Positions 5,932 to 7,469 of a stretch of DNA of 7,469 nt are shown one piece after another. The number at the start of each line of letters is the position of its first letter. Position 1 is the stretch's first letter. The position numbers were made by a program, and so were the translations under genes. Source of the DNA: Tannerellaceae bacterium (GTDB taxonomy: Bacteria; Bacteroidota; Bacteroidia; Bacteroidales; Tannerellaceae); assembly GCA_031265595.1 (NCBI GenBank), contig JAISCM010000136.1:1-7469 (forward strand). The letters are read 5' to 3'. The notes below the pieces were generated by a model. It had not been told where the DNA came from and did no database searches. It saw nothing but the letters and a program-made list of their open reading frames with translations.

Positions 5932-7469
5932 AAGATGCGTCATACCGTCTGTTGTGCGGAAGGGGTAGGGGGGATAGTCGTAGAGGCTGAAACAAGGCTC
6001 TGTTACGCCTTCGGAGTAGCTCCAGATGGTGGCGTATTCGCTCAGGTCTTCGCCCAGGTCTTTTAACTGACGCAGGTAGGCGGCGATGGATTTATTTTCT
6101 ACTATATAGACTTTTCCCATTTTATCTACCAGGGGGCTGTGCAGGCGGCTGGTGTCGTGATCGAACCGCAGGATGCGCTCCCCTCTGGCCGTGAGGCCTA
6201 CGGTTACGAAGGTCATGCTTTTCCCTATCCCGGGGAGGTTTAATACGTTACGGTCGGTGCCGGCAAAGAGTAGCTTGTTTTCTTTCAGAAAGCGGGCAAG
6301 GTGTACTCCCAGCGGTCGCTTATGGGTGATGAGGGTATGCAACGCCTCGCGCTTATCGGCGGGTACGAGGCCGAAGCGCTTCTCTTCTTTTTCTTCCTGC
6401 AAAGAACGGCTGTTGGGCGCAAATACGGCGTAATTCTCTCTAAACCCTTTTACCGAGAAGGTGTAATAGCATATCACGCCCACGTCGTTCAGCGTTTGCC
6501 GCAGCCTGGCGGTATGTCCGCGGCGCGATGCAGCTACGTTGTACACCAACTGGTTGGTGATTATCCAGCCGGCGCTCAGTATCTTTCCGATGGCCTCCCG
6601 GGCTTCGGGGGTTACTTCCAGCGGCGACTGGAAATGGGTCTGCACATAGCATTGCGAAATCCCCGCCAGAGCAGCCTTTTCTTTAAATTCGCGCAATACC
6701 TCTACCAGTTCGGCCGTGATGCGCGAGGGCAGATAGGCCGGCAGACGGCTTCCCAGGCGTACGCGCTGCAACTCGGCATACTTCTGGCCTTCGGGCCGGC
6801 TTTCGTTGGCTTTTCTCTTGCGGAGGGCCATTTTGTATACGGCGTCGAGTATTTTGCGCAGCGTGGCATCCTGGCTCATCAGGGCGTCTCCGCCGGTTAT
6901 TAAGATGTCGCGCAGGCGGGCATCGTCTTCAAAGTATTGCATCAGGCGGCGCAGTTTCTTCTCCCAGCTTTCTTTAGGCTTTAGCGATTCGAAATCGAAG
7001 TTCAGCCGCTGGCTCTGAAAATCGTACATCCGCTGGCAGGAGGCGCACAATCCGCCACAGGCGCGCCCCATGGAGTCGGGTATCAGGATCGCTACTTCGG
7101 GGTATCTCCGGTGGATGTTGCGCCCTTCGGGCACGAGCCATCCGGCAGCATTCGACTGGCCTGCCACTACAACGTCTTCCTTTTCCCAGGCCTTAATATC
7201 GCCATAAGTCTCTACCAATTCGGCCGAATAGAGGATGTAGGAGCGTATCGTCTCGTCATTATACCCTTCTTTGGCAGGATTAAGCAGCGAAAGGTAATAG
7301 GGGGTGACGAAGAAGGGCATCCCTTTCTTCCGGGCCCGGTAGAGCAGCTCCATCGTTTCGGCCGGTAGCGACTGGCCGAGGAAGTAGTTCAGTTCCGCAG
7401 GGCTCTTGATGGCCATGGCCAGATGAAAGCGGCTGGTATCCCACCACTCGTTTACCTGTGCATACTTTT
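5926..7469 (-). CDS. KamA-family radical SAM protein (lysine 2,3-aminomutase-like), 5' end outside window
   Basis: The minus frame is open to the right edge; KYAQVNEWWDTSRFHLA precedes the Met at 7416, so that Met is internal. Numbering from it, the visible part is 496 residues plus 17 upstream. Key features: RRYPEVAILIP at 103-113; the radical SAM cluster motif C120-x3-C124-x2-C127 (CGGLCASC); the SAM-binding LITGGDALM with GGD at 175-177; RLGSRLPAYLPSRIT around 220-234; THF at 260-262; and PGIGKS with Lys399, the likely PLP-binding lysine. Order and spacing fit the aminomutase family, which uses a 4Fe-4S cluster, SAM and PLP to move an amino group. Arg129 sits two residues after the third cysteine, like the carboxylate-binding Arg of lysine 2,3-aminomutase, but the residue aligned with its Asp330 is Asn393, so the substrate may not be lysine. 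The stop codon lies in the last repeat unit. No lysine-fermentation genes are visible nearby. Confidence 0.88.
   Translation of the reverse strand, partial: KYAQVNEWWDTSRFHLAMAIKSPAELNYFLGQSLPAETMELLYRARKKGMPFFVTPYYLSLLNPAKEGYNDETIRSYILYSAELVETYGDIKAWEKEDVVVAGQSNAAGWLVPEGRNIHRRYPEVAILIPDSMGRACGGLCASCQRMYDFQSQRLNFDFESLKPKESWEKKLRRLMQYFEDDARLRDILITGGDALMSQDATLRKILDAVYKMALRKRKANESRPEGQKYAELQRVRLGSRLPAYLPSRITAELVEVLREFKEKAALAGISQCYVQTHFQSPLEVTPEAREAIGKILSAGWIITNQLVYNVAASRRGHTARLRQTLNDVGVICYYTFSVKGFRENYAVFAPNSRSLQEEKEEKRFGLVPADKREALHTLITHKRPLGVHLARFLKENKLLFAGTDRNVLNLPGIGKSMTFVTVGLTARGERILRFDHDTSRLHSPLVDKMGKVYIVENKSIAAYLRQLKDLGEDLSEYATIWSYSEGVTEPCFSLYDYPPYPFRTTDGMTHLG

Noticed and set aside
5645..5995. 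N-terminal extension of the DUF2148 frame (117 residues of DFRAETD-type heptads)
   Set aside because: The extension is the 21-bp repeat array read in one of its stop-free frames, it overlaps the KamA gene by 70 bases, and the family start MIRNERE at 5644 is clear.

Overview
The window looks like a chromosomal stretch from a member of the Bacteroidales. The evidence is the style of the proteins (a GH2 glycosidase of the kind common in Bacteroides relatives, a two-domain NadE, a DUF2148 ferredoxin-like protein, a long KamA-type radical SAM protein), the lack of clear Shine-Dalgarno sequences, and two perfect matches to the Bacteroidetes -7 promoter element TAnnTTTG. Genus cannot be fixed from the sequence.

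Layout: (1) 1-1293 (+) is the C-terminal part of a GH2-type glycoside hydrolase cut by the window edge. (2) 1329-3251 (+) is nadE, glutamine-dependent NAD+ synthetase, with its own likely promoter just after the GH2 stop codon. (3) 3219-5076 (-) is a two-gene cassette, far more AT-rich than its surroundings: an ABC/SMC-type AAA ATPase followed, with an 11-base overlap, by a small protein with a PD-(D/E)xK-like nuclease signature. (4) 5120-5644 (-) is a DUF2148 ferredoxin-like protein. (5) 5701-5931 is an array of eleven 21-bp tandem repeats, each holding a 14-bp near-palindrome. (6) 5926-7469 (-) is a KamA-family radical SAM enzyme cut by the right edge.

The most interesting part is the cassette at 3219-5099. 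It sits exactly between the 3' ends of two convergent housekeeping-type genes (nadE and the DUF2148 gene) and is bracketed by a 22-bp imperfect direct repeat (20 of 22 identical). The right copy is the native 3' tail of the DUF2148 gene; the left copy is the end of nadE and also supplies the last codons of the nuclease-like gene. The simplest reading is that nadE and the DUF2148 gene once overlapped tail to tail and that an accessory ATPase-nuclease pair was inserted there with duplication of the overlap, sparing both host genes. An ATPase plus small nuclease pair, AT-rich and lacking any integrase or transposase, is the pattern of an anti-phage defence module. I cannot match it with confidence to a named system: the partner shows neither an HNH motif (Septu-like) nor an evident TOPRIM domain (PARIS/OLD-like). 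The defence role is inference.

The flanking genes are ordinary metabolism (glycan breakdown, NAD synthesis, radical SAM chemistry) and show no obvious functional link to the cassette.
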